From positions 124,001-188,000 of the forward strand of contig NZ_FOXY01000009.1 in assembly GCF_900115865.1 (NCBI RefSeq): 64,000 bases of DNA, written 5' to 3'. Source of the stretch: Donghicola eburneus (GTDB lineage: Bacteria > Pseudomonadota > Alphaproteobacteria > Rhodobacterales > Rhodobacteraceae). Below are positions 41,277-50,098 of this stretch, piece after piece. Position 1 is the stretch's first letter, and every line of letters begins with the position of its first letter. The position numbers and the translations under genes were made by a program. The notes under the pieces were generated by a model. The model was not told the DNA's origin. It was given only the letters and a program-made list of their open reading frames with translations, and made no database searches.

Positions 41277-42410
41277 ATGATCGCATCATGGAGATTTTCC
41301 GCATTGGCGGACCGGCACCGCGCCATGGGCTCCGATCTCGAAGACTGGAGCGGCATGGGCACCGCGTGGACCTATGACAAAGATCAGACCGAAGAATATC
41401 TGGCGATCCGCACCAAAGCTGGCGTCATGGATGTCTCGGGCCTGAAAAAGGTCCACATCTCTGGCCCGCACGCACAATACGTGATCGACAAAGCCACGAC
41501 CCGCAATATTGAGAAGCTAAAGCCCGGCCGGTCGACCTATGCGACTATGCTGAACGAAGCGGGCAAGTTCATCGACGACTGCGTGATCTACCGCATGGGG
41601 CCGCACAGCTTTATGGTCGTGCATGGCTCTGGCTCGGGCCACGAGCAGCTGACCAAATTTGCGGCGGGCCGCAACTGCGTGATCATGTTCGACGACGACC
41701 TGCACGACATTTCGCTTCAGGGGCCTTTGGCCGTCGACTATCTGGAAAAGCACGTGCCTGGCATTCGCGATGTGGTCTATTTCAGCCATATCCAGACCAC
41801 ACTATTTGGCAAACCGGTCATGATTTCGCGCACTGGATACACTGGTGAGCGCGGCTACGAAATTTTCTGCCGCCGTCAAGATGCCCCCGAGATCTGGGAC
41901 ACCATCGTGACCGAGGGCGTCGAGATGGGCATCATCCCGACCCGCTTTACTACGCTCGATTGGTTGCGGGCCGAAAGCTACCTGCTCTTCTTCCCTTACG
42001 ACAACTCGGAAATGTACCCCTTCGAGGAAGAGGCTGCTGGCGACACCCTGTGGGAACTGGGGCTCGATTTCACAGTCTCGCCCGGCAAAACCGGCTTCTG
42101 CGGCGCCGAAGAGCATTACCGCTTGAAAGGCAAAGAGCGCTTCAAAGTATATGGCGTGAAACTTGAGGGCACCGAGCCTGCCCCCGAAGGCGCGCCCTTG
42201 CTCAAAGATGGCAAGGAAGTCGGCGTGGTGACAATCGGCATGTACTCCGAATTGAACGGCCACAACGTCGGCATCGCACGGATGCCCGTCGACTGCGCGG
42301 TCGATGGCACCGCCCTGACCGTCAAGGTCGGCGAAACAGACGTGCCCGCCATCGCGCATCCGATGCCCTTCTACGACGTCGACAAAAAGCGGCGCACTGC
42401 CAAAGGCTAA
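41277..42410 (+). CDS. dmmD: GcvT-like tetrahydrofolate-dependent protein of the dimethylamine operon
   Basis: 377 residues, an aminomethyltransferase (GcvT/DmdA-like) fold. Visible segments are MDVSGLKKVHISGP near residue 50, SRTGYTGERGYEIFC near 183, and LDWLRAESYLLFFPYDN near 222. In roseobacters this gene heads dmmDABC; it probably captures the formaldehyde-level C1 from dimethylamine oxidation onto tetrahydrofolate. AAGGAC precedes the ATG. Naming follows the established operon order. Confidence 0.85.
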   Translation: MIASWRFSALADRHRAMGSDLEDWSGMGTAWTYDKDQTEEYLAIRTKAGVMDVSGLKKVHISGPHAQYVIDKATTRNIEKLKPGRSTYATMLNEAGKFIDDCVIYRMGPHSFMVVHGSGSGHEQLTKFAAGRNCVIMFDDDLHDISLQGPLAVDYLEKHVPGIRDVVYFSHIQTTLFGKPVMISRTGYTGERGYEIFCRRQDAPEIWDTIVTEGVEMGIIPTRFTTLDWLRAESYLLFFPYDNSEMYPFEEEAAGDTLWELGLDFTVSPGKTGFCGAEEHYRLKGKERFKVYGVKLEGTEPAPEGAPLLKDGKEVGVVTIGMYSELNGHNVGIARMPVDCAVDGTALTVKVGETDVPAIAHPMPFYDVDKKRRTAKG

Positions 42411-42429
42411 GCGCCCATCCCGTCACCGC

Positions 42430-42450
42430 GGGGGCGCGCCTTGCGCCCCC
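42430..42450 (+). other. intercistronic hairpin between dmmD and dmmA
   Basis: GGGGGCGC (42430-42437) and GCGCCCCC (42443-42450) form an eight-base GC stem with a five-base loop. There is no T-run. With the hairpin before dmmD it brackets that gene, which could set different mRNA levels. Confidence 0.5.
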
Positions 42451-42482
42451 ACACTGACCGTCCAACAGGAAATTCGTTCGCT

Positions 42483-43085
42483 ATGTCTATGACAGAATTC
42501 TCTCCATCGATCGAAAGCCGACCGACCTATGCCCCTCTGACATCTCATGGTGCCGCGCCTGCAATTATGGTCGCGGACGCCGCAGGTGCCGCCGCGCTCG
42601 CGGATTTAGCCGCGTCTGACAGTTCGGTCATGGACAAGGCCCATGTGGTTCTTGTGGCCCCCACCGCCGAAGGCCCCAGCCAGATTCAGTCGCTGCGCCC
42701 CTTGGCCGTTCACGTCACCCCAGATCTTGATGCCGCGGGCCCAATGCTAAAACAACTGCTTGGAACTGCGCGGATGGGCACCCAACTGTTTCTGGCCGGG
42801 TCCGAGGGCCTGATGGGCCACATGTCCGCCCTTGCCACCGCCGAGGGGCTGCCGCTGGATGCCATTCAGATGGAACATCGCGGCACCATCGCGCGCCGTA
42901 TGCAATGCGTGCACTGCAAAGGCATCACAGACAACGTGACCACTGACCCGTTCACCTGCTCTCATTGCGGGCTGACGTTGTTTGTGCGCGATCACTTCTC
43001 GCGGCGCCTTGGCGCATTCCAAGGGGTTTGCGTGGACGCGGAAACGCCTGGCGTCGTCCCAGACAGCGTGGAGATCCGTCCATGA
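42483..43085 (+). CDS. dmmA: dimethylamine monooxygenase subunit A (zinc-ribbon protein)
   Basis: 200 residues from the ATG at 42483. The N-terminal alpha/beta part (20-130) is of unknown detailed function; the C-terminal zinc ribbon has C142, C145, C159 and C162 (CVHC and CSHC). Named as a subunit of the three-part dimethylamine monooxygenase that converts dimethylamine to methylamine and formaldehyde. The stop overlaps the dmmB start (ATGA). Assignment of letters A-C to the three subunits follows gene order and family naming as I recall it. Confidence 0.8.
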   Translation: MSMTEFSPSIESRPTYAPLTSHGAAPAIMVADAAGAAALADLAASDSSVMDKAHVVLVAPTAEGPSQIQSLRPLAVHVTPDLDAAGPMLKQLLGTARMGTQLFLAGSEGLMGHMSALATAEGLPLDAIQMEHRGTIARRMQCVHCKGITDNVTTDPFTCSHCGLTLFVRDHFSRRLGAFQGVCVDAETPGVVPDSVEIRP

Positions 43086-44029
43086 ACAAATTGACGCTCG
43101 AGGTCACCGAAACCCAGCAACTGTCCCCGCTGGTCAAGCGCTTCCGCTTTGAACACCCCGATGGCTCGGCATTGCCCCTCTTTTCAGGCGGCGCCCACAT
43201 CACCGTTGAAATGCCCGAAGGCGAGCTGATCCGCCGCAATTCCTATTCTCTGGTGTCGGACCCGTATGACGGATCTGGCTACGAAATCGCGGTACGCCGA
43301 GAGGACACCGGCCGCGGCGGATCGCGCTACATGCACGAAAAAGTCAGCGAGGGCGACTTGATCACAGTGTCCGCGCCCAAGAACCTGTTCCAATTGGACC
43401 TGCGCGCCAAGAAACACATTCTGATCGCGGGCGGCATTGGCATCACGCCCTTCCTGTCGCAACTGCGCCAGTTGGACCTAGCCCAAGCGCCTTTTGAGCT
43501 GCACTACGCCGCACGGTCCCGCAAAGAGGCCGCGGGCCTAGCCATGTTGCCGGAGGCTGCGCACATCCACATCCATATCTCCGAAGAAGGAAAACGGATG
43601 GATTTGGGAGAGATTTTGGACGGCCAGCCTCTTGGCACCCATGTCTACACCTGTGGCCCAGACGGCCTGATCAAGGCAGTCGCCGACCAAGCCGCACGCC
43701 TGAATTGGCCCACATCCTCGGTCCATTCCGAGGCGTTCACCGCCCCCCCACCAGGCGAGCCGTTCGAGGTCACCATCGCCTCGACCGGGCAGAAGGTCCG
43801 CGTCAAAGCCGATCAAAGCCTGCTCGAAGCACTCGAAGCGGCCGGAATTGAGATTGACTATTCCTGCCGCGGCGGCGCCTGCGGACGCTGTGAAACCAGC
43901 GTGACCTCTTGCGAAGGGCGCATCCTGCACCACGACCACTGGCTCAGCGACGACGAGCGCGCCGAGCAGACCAAAATCATGCCCTGCATGTCGCGTTTCA
44001 AAGGCACGCGGCTCGAACTCGATCTCTGA
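43082..44029 (+). CDS. dmmB: dimethylamine monooxygenase subunit B (flavin/2Fe-2S reductase)
   Basis: 315 residues, phthalate-dioxygenase-reductase/VanB type. The flavin motif is RRNSYSLVSDP near residue 51, and the NAD(P)H-binding motifs are GGIGITPF near 117 and CGPDG near 190. A C-terminal plant-type ferredoxin domain has C-x4-C-x2-C in SCRGGACGRC, with the fourth cysteine in MPCMS. It passes electrons from NADPH to the haem-type oxygenase subunit. Confidence 0.88.
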   Translation: MNKLTLEVTETQQLSPLVKRFRFEHPDGSALPLFSGGAHITVEMPEGELIRRNSYSLVSDPYDGSGYEIAVRREDTGRGGSRYMHEKVSEGDLITVSAPKNLFQLDLRAKKHILIAGGIGITPFLSQLRQLDLAQAPFELHYAARSRKEAAGLAMLPEAAHIHIHISEEGKRMDLGEILDGQPLGTHVYTCGPDGLIKAVADQAARLNWPTSSVHSEAFTAPPPGEPFEVTIASTGQKVRVKADQSLLEALEAAGIEIDYSCRGGACGRCETSVTSCEGRILHHDHWLSDDERAEQTKIMPCMSRFKGTRLELDL

Positions 44030-44037
44030 GGACTGCC

Positions 44038-45078
44038 ATGACCTTCCAATTTAACGAAGAGACTTTCCGCGGCGACTACACCTATTTTAATTCGCCTGCT
44101 GCTGTTCAGCGCTTCCCGTTCCCGTTCGATCAGGACAGCTACATGTACTCGGTCAATATCGAGCGCCATCCGGGCGGGCCCAAAGGCTCCCCATTTGAAT
44201 TCGCATTCGATGTGGACGAACATTACGTGTCCGAAATGAAAGACCGCGAGATCACGCTGGCCGAAGACCCCATGCGTTGTCAGTCTCTGCCGCACATGGA
44301 ATTGGCGGGCTGGGATTTGCTCGAACTAATCATGGTGTCCAAGGCCCGTGATTATCCCGACCTTTTCACGCTGACCCGCGACGGGAACCAGTGGCACTGG
44401 ATCAACAAACCCCTAGGGATCGACAAGAAGTTCACCTTCCTTGACCCGACCACGCTGCCTTGCGGCCCGATGGAATACATCACGCGACAAGCCCAAGGAG
44501 ATTTTGCCCTGCTACACGAACGCGAGGGCAACCTCTGGCTGGATGCGGGCATGATTACCAGCCAAGCTGACTGGTCTCTGGATTTCGATGTGGGCATGAA
44601 CTTCTTTGAATGGCACGCGCCGGTACCCAAAGCCCGCAAGATGGGGGTGTTCGACAAAGCGCTCAAGTTTCTGCTGGCAGTCGACCAAGAGCAATCCTAC
44701 CGCCGCCTAAACTGGACCATGACCGTGAACCCGCGTCTGGATACCAGTCCAGAAAACTACCACAAATGGGGCCCTGAAAAGCGGACAATCACCCCCGAAA
44801 ACGTGGGGGCCAAGCAATTCCTGCGGGTGGAACTACAGACGTTCTGGCGGTTGCCGCGTTCAAACGCACTTGCCTTTCCGATCCGGTGCTATCTGTGCAG
44901 CCTTCAGGATCTGGCGACCGTGCCAAAGTGGGGCCGCCGCCTGCACCGCGTCTTGCGCGACATTGACCCTGACCTCGCGGACTACAAAGGCTTTGCCGTG
45001 AACCAAGAGACCATCGTGTCTTACCTATCGCAGTTCGATGATGGCGCGCCCACTTCGGCTGGCATCTTCCCGGACTGA
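44038..45078 (+). CDS. dmmC: dimethylamine monooxygenase subunit C (DUF3445, haem-dependent oxidative N-demethylase family)
   Basis: 346 residues from the ATG at 44038; the longer upstream frame overlaps dmmB. It belongs to the DUF3445 family, now described as haem-dependent oxidative N-demethylases. Recognisable segments are FPFPFDQDSYMYSVNIERHPGG-type at the start and NWTMTVNPRLDTSPENYHKWGP near residue 225. It is probably the oxygen-activating subunit for dimethylamine. Follows dmmB by eight bases. Confidence 0.85.
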   Translation: MTFQFNEETFRGDYTYFNSPAAVQRFPFPFDQDSYMYSVNIERHPGGPKGSPFEFAFDVDEHYVSEMKDREITLAEDPMRCQSLPHMELAGWDLLELIMVSKARDYPDLFTLTRDGNQWHWINKPLGIDKKFTFLDPTTLPCGPMEYITRQAQGDFALLHEREGNLWLDAGMITSQADWSLDFDVGMNFFEWHAPVPKARKMGVFDKALKFLLAVDQEQSYRRLNWTMTVNPRLDTSPENYHKWGPEKRTITPENVGAKQFLRVELQTFWRLPRSNALAFPIRCYLCSLQDLATVPKWGRRLHRVLRDIDPDLADYKGFAVNQETIVSYLSQFDDGAPTSAGIFPD

Positions 45079-45083
45079 TCCGG

Positions 45084-45398
45084 ATGGCGTGGTTCATCCT
45101 GTTCTTCGCGGGCCTGCTCGAGATCGTGTGGGCCACGGCGATGAAATCCTCAATGGGCTTCACCCGTTTCTGGCCAAGTGTCCTGACGATCGTGACGATG
45201 CTCGGCTCTTTTGGCTTGCTCGCGATAGCGACCAAGACCTTGCCGCTTGGCACCTCTTACATGGTCTGGAGCGGGATCGGGGCTGTCGGTGCGTTTATCG
45301 CGGGGATCATCTTGTTCGGAGAGGATCTCTCGCCGGTCCGACTTGCCGCGGGTGCAATGATTGTTTGTGGTATTACCTTGATGAAATTGGGGACCTGA
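45084..45398 (+). CDS. sugE: small multidrug resistance protein, SugE/Gdx type
   Basis: 104 residues and four transmembrane helices. The SMR start MAWFILFFAGLLEIVWATAM contains the essential Glu13 (LLEIVWA) and is followed by the GTSYMVWSGIGAVGAF signature of the SugE/Gdx subgroup, which exports guanidinium or quaternary ammonium compounds. Five bases after dmmC, so probably co-transcribed; it may limit toxic accumulation of amines. Confidence 0.9.
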   Translation: MAWFILFFAGLLEIVWATAMKSSMGFTRFWPSVLTIVTMLGSFGLLAIATKTLPLGTSYMVWSGIGAVGAFIAGIILFGEDLSPVRLAAGAMIVCGITLMKLGT

Positions 45399-45733
45399 CC
45401 CCGGCTAATCTCGTTACGCAGTTGGCCTCGGCGCCGCAGGGCCGGCTGCCTTTTCTTTGGGCTAGAGCCCCCACTGCGCGAAAAGAAATGGTTACAGTCC
45501 AGAGGCTAGCTTGGCAGCCAGCCACAAATTTTATCCATTTCTTTTCATAGCATTATCCAAATCCCAAGCTGAAACATCTGCCGACAATTAGCTAAAAAAT
45601 ACACATACAACACATCTGCAAAAGCGCTATCTCGTATACATCTATGACTTCTTGAATATTTTTCGGTAGGTAGCGGAACATATGATGCACTAACGTCGTT
45701 CCATTACTGAGAAATAGTGTGTGTGAGACAAAC
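45399..45733. other. AT-rich intergenic region with a 12-bp inverted repeat
   Basis: About 335 bases without a supported gene. GAAAAGAAATGG (45480-45491) and CCATTTCTTTTC (45535-45546) are perfect inverted copies 43 bases apart. The last third is unusually AT-rich compared with the flanks and contains the promoter-like element of the response-regulator gene. Confidence 0.55.
45675..45700 (+). promoter_or_regulatory. EcfG-like promoter of the response regulator gene
   Basis: GGAAC at 45675-45679 and CGTT at 45697-45700 are separated by 17 bases, matching the general-stress sigma-EcfG consensus known in alphaproteobacteria. They lie 34-59 bases upstream of the start codon at 45734. Whether this organism encodes EcfG is not visible here. 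Confidence 0.55.
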
Positions 45734-46117
45734 ATGACGGATCAAAAAGCCCTTCGGGTTCTCATCGTAGAGGACGAACCAATCGTGGCGATGGACCTCG
45801 CCGAGATGGTCGAAGGGTGGGGCCATAATGTTGTCGGCCCCGCCAGCAAGCGCGCCAACGGCGTCGCACTGGCAGAATCCGAGGACATCGACTTTGCCAT
45901 TCTCGACGTAAACCTTGGCCGCGGAGAAACAAGCGAGGCCATCGCTGCTGCCCTGCGCGCCCGCGGAATACGGTTCATGTTTCTGTCCGCACACAAAGCG
46001 GCCGCCATCGACTTTTGCATGGGCGAAGATGTGATGCAGAAGCCGGTGATCGTCTCACAACTCGAGACACGCTTACAGGATTTCGCCGACACGACCTTCA
46101 GCCAACAAGCTATCTGA
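45734..46117 (+). CDS. single-domain response regulator (CheY-like receiver)
   Basis: 127 residues from the ATG at 45734; an in-frame GTG at 45719 would add five. The whole protein is a receiver domain: the acidic pair in IVEDEPIVAMD, the phosphorylation aspartate in FAILDVNLG near residue 57, the Ser/Thr switch in MFLSAHK, and the lysine in VMQKPV. No output domain and no histidine kinase nearby. The promoter-like GGAAC-N17-CGTT suggests a stress-response role. Confidence 0.88.
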   Translation: MTDQKALRVLIVEDEPIVAMDLAEMVEGWGHNVVGPASKRANGVALAESEDIDFAILDVNLGRGETSEAIAAALRARGIRFMFLSAHKAAAIDFCMGEDVMQKPVIVSQLETRLQDFADTTFSQQAI

Positions 46118-46132
46118 TCTGCACATAGAAAA

Positions 46133-46160
46133 CCCCGCGCCAGATGACGCGGGGCTTTTT
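46133..46160. terminator. bidirectional intrinsic terminator
   Basis: CCCCGCG (46133-46139) and CGCGGGG (46148-46154) with an eight-base loop; TTTTT follows on the plus strand and AAAA precedes it. It separates the convergent response regulator and cysNC genes and can serve both. Confidence 0.88.
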
Positions 46161-46180
46161 GTTTCTGAGCTGAACCGAAC

Positions 46181-48082
46181 TTACGGGATCAGGCGATCGA
46201 TGATCGCGTCAGCCGCTTCTTCGGGGCTCATCGCCGTGGTGTCGATGCGGATCTCGGCATTGAACGGCGCCTCGTAGGGCGAGTCGATGCCGGTGAAGTT
46301 CTTCAGCTGACCCGAACGCGCCTTGGCGTACAAACCTTTGACGTCACGCTCTTCGGCAACTTCCAAAGGAGTGTCGACAAAGACTTCGACGAACTCGCCG
46401 GGCTGCATCATGCTGCGGACCATGTCACGCTCGGACCGGAAGGGCGAGATGAAGGCTGTGATGACGATCAGACCTGCGTCAGTCATCAGTTTGGCCACTT
46501 CGCCCACGCGGCGGATGTTTTCGATCCGGTCCGCCTCGGTGAAGCCAAGATCCTTGTTCAGGCCGTGACGCACATTGTCCCCATCCAAAAGGAAGGTGTG
46601 ACGGTTCATGCGCGCCAGCTTCTTCTCTAGGATGTTGCCGATGGTCGACTTGCCCGAGCCCGACAGACCGGTCAGCCACACAACTGCGGGCTTCTGGTTC
46701 TTCATTGCGGCGTGATCGGCACGGTCGATGTCAGTCGCCTGCCAGTGGACGTTGGTCGAACGACGCAGAGCAAAGTTAATCAGGCCAGCCGCAACAGTAG
46801 CATTGGTGATTTTATCGATCAGGATGAAGCCACCCAGCGCGTGGTTGTTGTCATATGCGTCAAAGGGGATTTCGCGGTCCAGAGTGATGTTCGCCACGCC
46901 AATCGCGTTCAGGTCCAGCGTTTTCGCGGCCAGGTGCTCTTGGGTGTTAACGTTCACTTCGTACTTGGGGTGCTGAATGGTGGCCGACACGGTCTGGGTG
47001 CCGATCTTCATCCAATAGGCGCGACCGGGGACCATTTCATGCTCGTCCATCCAAACGATGGTGGATTCGAACTGGTCAGCGACTTCCAACGGAGCCTGCG
47101 CCGCAACGATAACCTGACCGCGCGAACAGTCGATCTCGTCCTTCAGGGTCAGAGTCACGGACTCGCCCGCAACCGCCAGATCGCGATCGCCTTCGAGGCT
47201 AACAATACGCGCCACTTCCGAGGTTTTGCCCGACGGCAGAACACGCACCGAGTCTCCGGGGCGGATCGAGCCGGTTGCAACCAGACCCGCAAAGCCGCGG
47301 AAGTCGAGGTTGGGACGGTTCACCCACTGCACAGGCATCGAGAAGGGCTGTTCCTGCTCAACCGTGTTGCTGATCTCAACCTCTTCGAGGTGGGGCAGCA
47401 GGGCAGGGCCGGTGTACCACGGCATCGTATCGCTGTGCGCGGCGATGTTGTCGCCCGCCAGACCAGAGATCGGGATCGCGACGAATTCTTCGATGCCAAT
47501 GCTGCGCGCAAAGTTGGTGTAGTCTTCGATGATCGCGTCGTAAGTCGCTTGATCGTAGTCGACGAGGTCCATCTTGTTGACGGCCAGAACCACGTTCTTG
47601 ATGCCCAGCAGCTGCACGAGGTAACTGTGACGACGGGTCTGGGTCAACACGCCTTTGCGGGCGTCGATCAGGATCACGGCCAGATCAGCGGTCGACGCGC
47701 CAGTCACCATGTTGCGGGTGTACTGCTCGTGACCGGGGGTGTCGGCGACGATGAACTTGCGCTTCTCGGTCGCGAAGAAACGATAGGCCACGTCGATGGT
47801 GATGCCTTGCTCGCGCTCGGCGGCCAGACCGTCGACCAGCAGAGCGAAGTCGATGTTGCCGCCCTGTGTACCAACGCGCTTGGAGTCGGCTTCAAGCGTG
47901 GCAAGCTGGTCTTCAAAGATCATCTTGCTGTCGTACAGCAGACGGCCGATCAGGGTCGATTTGCCGTCGTCCACCGAACCACAGGTGATGAAACGCAGCA
48001 TGGTCTTGTGCTGGTGCGCCTCGAGATACGCGTCGATGTCTTCGGCGATCAGGGCGTCTGTTTTGTAAATAGGATCAGTCAT
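46181..48082 (-). CDS. cysNC: sulfate adenylyltransferase large subunit fused to adenylylsulfate kinase
   Basis: 633 residues. The N-terminal CysN GTPase (about 1-430) has [27 protein letters not shown] and NKMDL. The C-terminal CysC kinase (about 450-633) has [13 protein letters not shown] and [18 protein letters not shown]. With CysD it activates sulfate to APS and then PAPS for assimilation. It follows cysD by 43 bases. The CysN-CysC fusion is common in proteobacteria. Confidence 0.95.
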   Translation of the reverse strand: MTDPIYKTDALIAEDIDAYLEAHQHKTMLRFITCGSVDDGKSTLIGRLLYDSKMIFEDQLATLEADSKRVGTQGGNIDFALLVDGLAAEREQGITIDVAYRFFATEKRKFIVADTPGHEQYTRNMVTGASTADLAVILIDARKGVLTQTRRHSYLVQLLGIKNVVLAVNKMDLVDYDQATYDAIIEDYTNFARSIGIEEFVAIPISGLAGDNIAAHSDTMPWYTGPALLPHLEEVEISNTVEQEQPFSMPVQWVNRPNLDFRGFAGLVATGSIRPGDSVRVLPSGKTSEVARIVSLEGDRDLAVAGESVTLTLKDEIDCSRGQVIVAAQAPLEVADQFESTIVWMDEHEMVPGRAYWMKIGTQTVSATIQHPKYEVNVNTQEHLAAKTLDLNAIGVANITLDREIPFDAYDNNHALGGFILIDKITNATVAAGLINFALRRSTNVHWQATDIDRADHAAMKNQKPAVVWLTGLSGSGKSTIGNILEKKLARMNRHTFLLDGDNVRHGLNKDLGFTEADRIENIRRVGEVAKLMTDAGLIVITAFISPFRSERDMVRSMMQPGEFVEVFVDTPLEVAEERDVKGLYAKARSGQLKNFTGIDSPYEAPFNAEIRIDTTAMSPEEAADAIIDRLIP

Positions 48083-48125
48083 TTATAAATTCCGTACTGG
48101 CGTGAAGGGACCGAAGAAGCGGGGC

Positions 48126-49031
48126 TTAGAAGTAGCCTTCCTGCTTCTTCTTCTCCATCGAGGCGGCCTGATCGTGGTCGATCGCACGACCCTGACGTTC
48201 CGAGGTGGTGGTCAGGAGCATTTCCTGAATCACTTCGGGCAGGGTTTTTGCTTCGCTTTCCACAGCGCCGGTCAGCGGGTAGCAGCCCAAGGTGCGGAAG
48301 CGGACAGAACGCATTTGCGGGGTCTCGCCGTCCTGCAGCGGGAAGCGGTCGTCATCGACCATGATCAGCAGGCCGTCACGCTCAACAGTCGGGCGGGGCG
48401 CCGAGAAGTACAGCGGCACGATTTCGATGCCTTCGAGGTGGATGTACTGCCAGATGTCCAGTTCGGTCCAGTTCGAGATCGGGAACACACGAACGCTTTC
48501 GCCCTTGGCTTTGCGCGCGTTGTACAGGTTCCACAGTTCGGGACGCTGGTTTTTGGGGTCCCAGCGGTGGTTGGCCGAGCGGAACGAGAACACGCGCTCT
48601 TTGGCACGGGATTTCTCTTCGTCGCGGCGCGCGCCACCAAAGGCCACGTCGAAACCGAATTTGTCCAGCGCCTGCTTCAGGCCCTCGGTCTTCCACATGT
48701 CGGTGTGCAGGGCGCCGTGGTCGAACGGGTTGATGCCACGCTCAGCGGCTTCGGGGTTGCGATGAACGAGCAGCTCCATGCCCGCATCCTTGGCCGCTTT
48801 GTCGCGCAGCTTGTACATGTCTTGGAACTTCCAAGTGGTGTCCACGTGCAGCAGCGGGAAGGGCGGGGGAGCTGGGTAGAACGCCTTCTTGGCGAGGTGC
48901 AGCATTACTGCGCTGTCCTTACCAACCGAATAGAGCATTACGGGGTTTTCGGCCTCGGCCACGACCTCGCGCAGAATGTGAATGCTTTCTGCTTCGAGGC
49001 GCTGAAGGTGCGTCAATGTTTTCTGGGTCAT
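48126..49031 (-). CDS. cysD: sulfate adenylyltransferase small subunit
   Basis: 301 residues of the PAPS-reductase/PP-loop fold, with the [20 protein letters not shown] motif near residue 55 and the downstream [17 protein letters not shown] segment typical of CysD. It partners CysN in forming adenosine 5'-phosphosulfate. First gene of the cysD-cysNC operon; the promoter lies in the 86-base gap shared with the divergent LuxR-type gene. Confidence 0.95.
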   Translation of the reverse strand: MTQKTLTHLQRLEAESIHILREVVAEAENPVMLYSVGKDSAVMLHLAKKAFYPAPPPFPLLHVDTTWKFQDMYKLRDKAAKDAGMELLVHRNPEAAERGINPFDHGALHTDMWKTEGLKQALDKFGFDVAFGGARRDEEKSRAKERVFSFRSANHRWDPKNQRPELWNLYNARKAKGESVRVFPISNWTELDIWQYIHLEGIEIVPLYFSAPRPTVERDGLLIMVDDDRFPLQDGETPQMRSVRFRTLGCYPLTGAVESEAKTLPEVIQEMLLTTTSERQGRAIDHDQAASMEKKKQEGYF

Positions 49032-49088
49032 ACTCGAATCATCTCTTTAATCGCTGAAACCTACTTAGCTTTGGGAAAACGCTGGCGA

Positions 49089-49106
49089 ACCCCCCAAATG
49101 GGGGGT
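49089..49106. promoter_or_regulatory. 18-bp palindrome before the LuxR-type gene
   Basis: ACCCCCCA (49089-49096) and TGGGGGGT (49099-49106) with a two-base centre, a perfect inverted repeat. It ends 11 bases before the ATG at 49118 and lies 57 bases from the cysD start, so a bound regulator could control both genes. Confidence 0.65.
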
Positions 49107-49117
49107 ATTCTGCTGCA

Positions 49118-50098
49118 ATGCAGTATGTCGACGATCAAACATCTTTGATTCAAAGCCTTTTCTCGGCCAGTACTGGCGCGGGATGGCAGGATTTCCTGAC
49201 CCCTCTGCGCGACTTTACGCAAGCTGACGGCGCCATGCTGCAGTTCCAGCCCGTTCGCGGCACCGCGCAGACATGGTCTATCGGGGTGGACTGCCTTGCG
49301 CTGCAGGATCTGATGCCCTCTCTCCGCTTTGACCGCGTTTATGGGCAAGAGGACCTTACGACCACACGAACGCTCGACGGTTTTTTTCGGATGGTAAAGG
49401 TGCGCGCAGACAGCGGCGCTACCGCCAGTTTGTGCATCTCGCGCGAGGCGCACCGGCGCGACTTTCGCAGTCCAGACCGCCAGTTTTTGACGACTGTTTC
49501 GCCGTTCCTAGGCCAGTGTCTGTCTACATGGGCAAGACTGACTGCCGAGAGGGGGCAGGCCAATCAATCAGAGCACCTACTTGCCAGTTTGGGGGCAGGC
49601 TGGGTGATCACTGATCTAACTGGCAATATTCAGTCGATGTCGCCCAATATCGACGCTCTCCGCGCCTTCAGGAACATGCGGATTTCCGAGCGACTTCGGC
49701 TTGAGTTTGCCGACCCAGAGATGGCGTTGCGGTTTCGGACGGCGTTTGCGACCTGCGCGACCCAAGGAACCGCAACTGTCATATTCACGGCGGATGTTGG
49801 CACCGAGCTGACCCTGCAAAGGCGGGACGCTGAAATCCTCGTGCGGCTCAGAGAGACGCCGGATCACGCAGCCCTACCGGCCGAGGCTTTTGCCCAACAT
49901 TTCGGCCTGAACCGCAGCGAAGGGCGGCTCGCGGCACTCATTTGCGACGGGCATAGCCTGAAGTCGGCGGCCAAGGTCTTGGGCTGGACGGATGAAACCG
50001 CGCGTTCGTGCTCCAAAGCGATCTTTGCTCGCATGAGCGTTCAGGGACAAACCGGCCTGCTGCGCCGAGTTTTGACCAGCGGTATCACGCTCGGTTAA
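49118..50098 (+). CDS. LuxR-type helix-turn-helix regulator
   Basis: 326 residues. The last 60 residues form a LuxR-type DNA-binding domain (LNRSEGRLAALICDGHSLKSAAKVLGW, then TARSCSKAIFARM). The preceding 250 residues look like a PAS/GAF-type sensor region (VITDLTGNIQSMSPNIDALRAF near residue 165), not an acyl-homoserine-lactone domain. Divergent from cysD; its last four bases overlap the convergent atpG gene. The signal is unknown. Confidence 0.75.
   Translation: MQYVDDQTSLIQSLFSASTGAGWQDFLTPLRDFTQADGAMLQFQPVRGTAQTWSIGVDCLALQDLMPSLRFDRVYGQEDLTTTRTLDGFFRMVKVRADSGATASLCISREAHRRDFRSPDRQFLTTVSPFLGQCLSTWARLTAERGQANQSEHLLASLGAGWVITDLTGNIQSMSPNIDALRAFRNMRISERLRLEFADPEMALRFRTAFATCATQGTATVIFTADVGTELTLQRRDAEILVRLRETPDHAALPAEAFAQHFGLNRSEGRLAALICDGHSLKSAAKVLGWTDETARSCSKAIFARMSVQGQTGLLRRVLTSGITLG

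Noticed and set aside
40288-41304. 338-codon minus-strand open frame over amt
   Set aside because: Antisense to the ammonium transporter, His/Asp-rich shadow composition.
45399-45733. Insertion sequence remnant at the 12-bp inverted repeat
   Set aside because: No transposase fragment or target duplication could be seen; kept only as a repeat.
46712-48088. 458-codon plus-strand open frame over cysNC
   Set aside because: Antisense shadow of cysNC; no recognisable motif.
48102-49148. 348-codon plus-strand open frame over cysD
   Set aside because: Antisense to cysD; no supporting motif.
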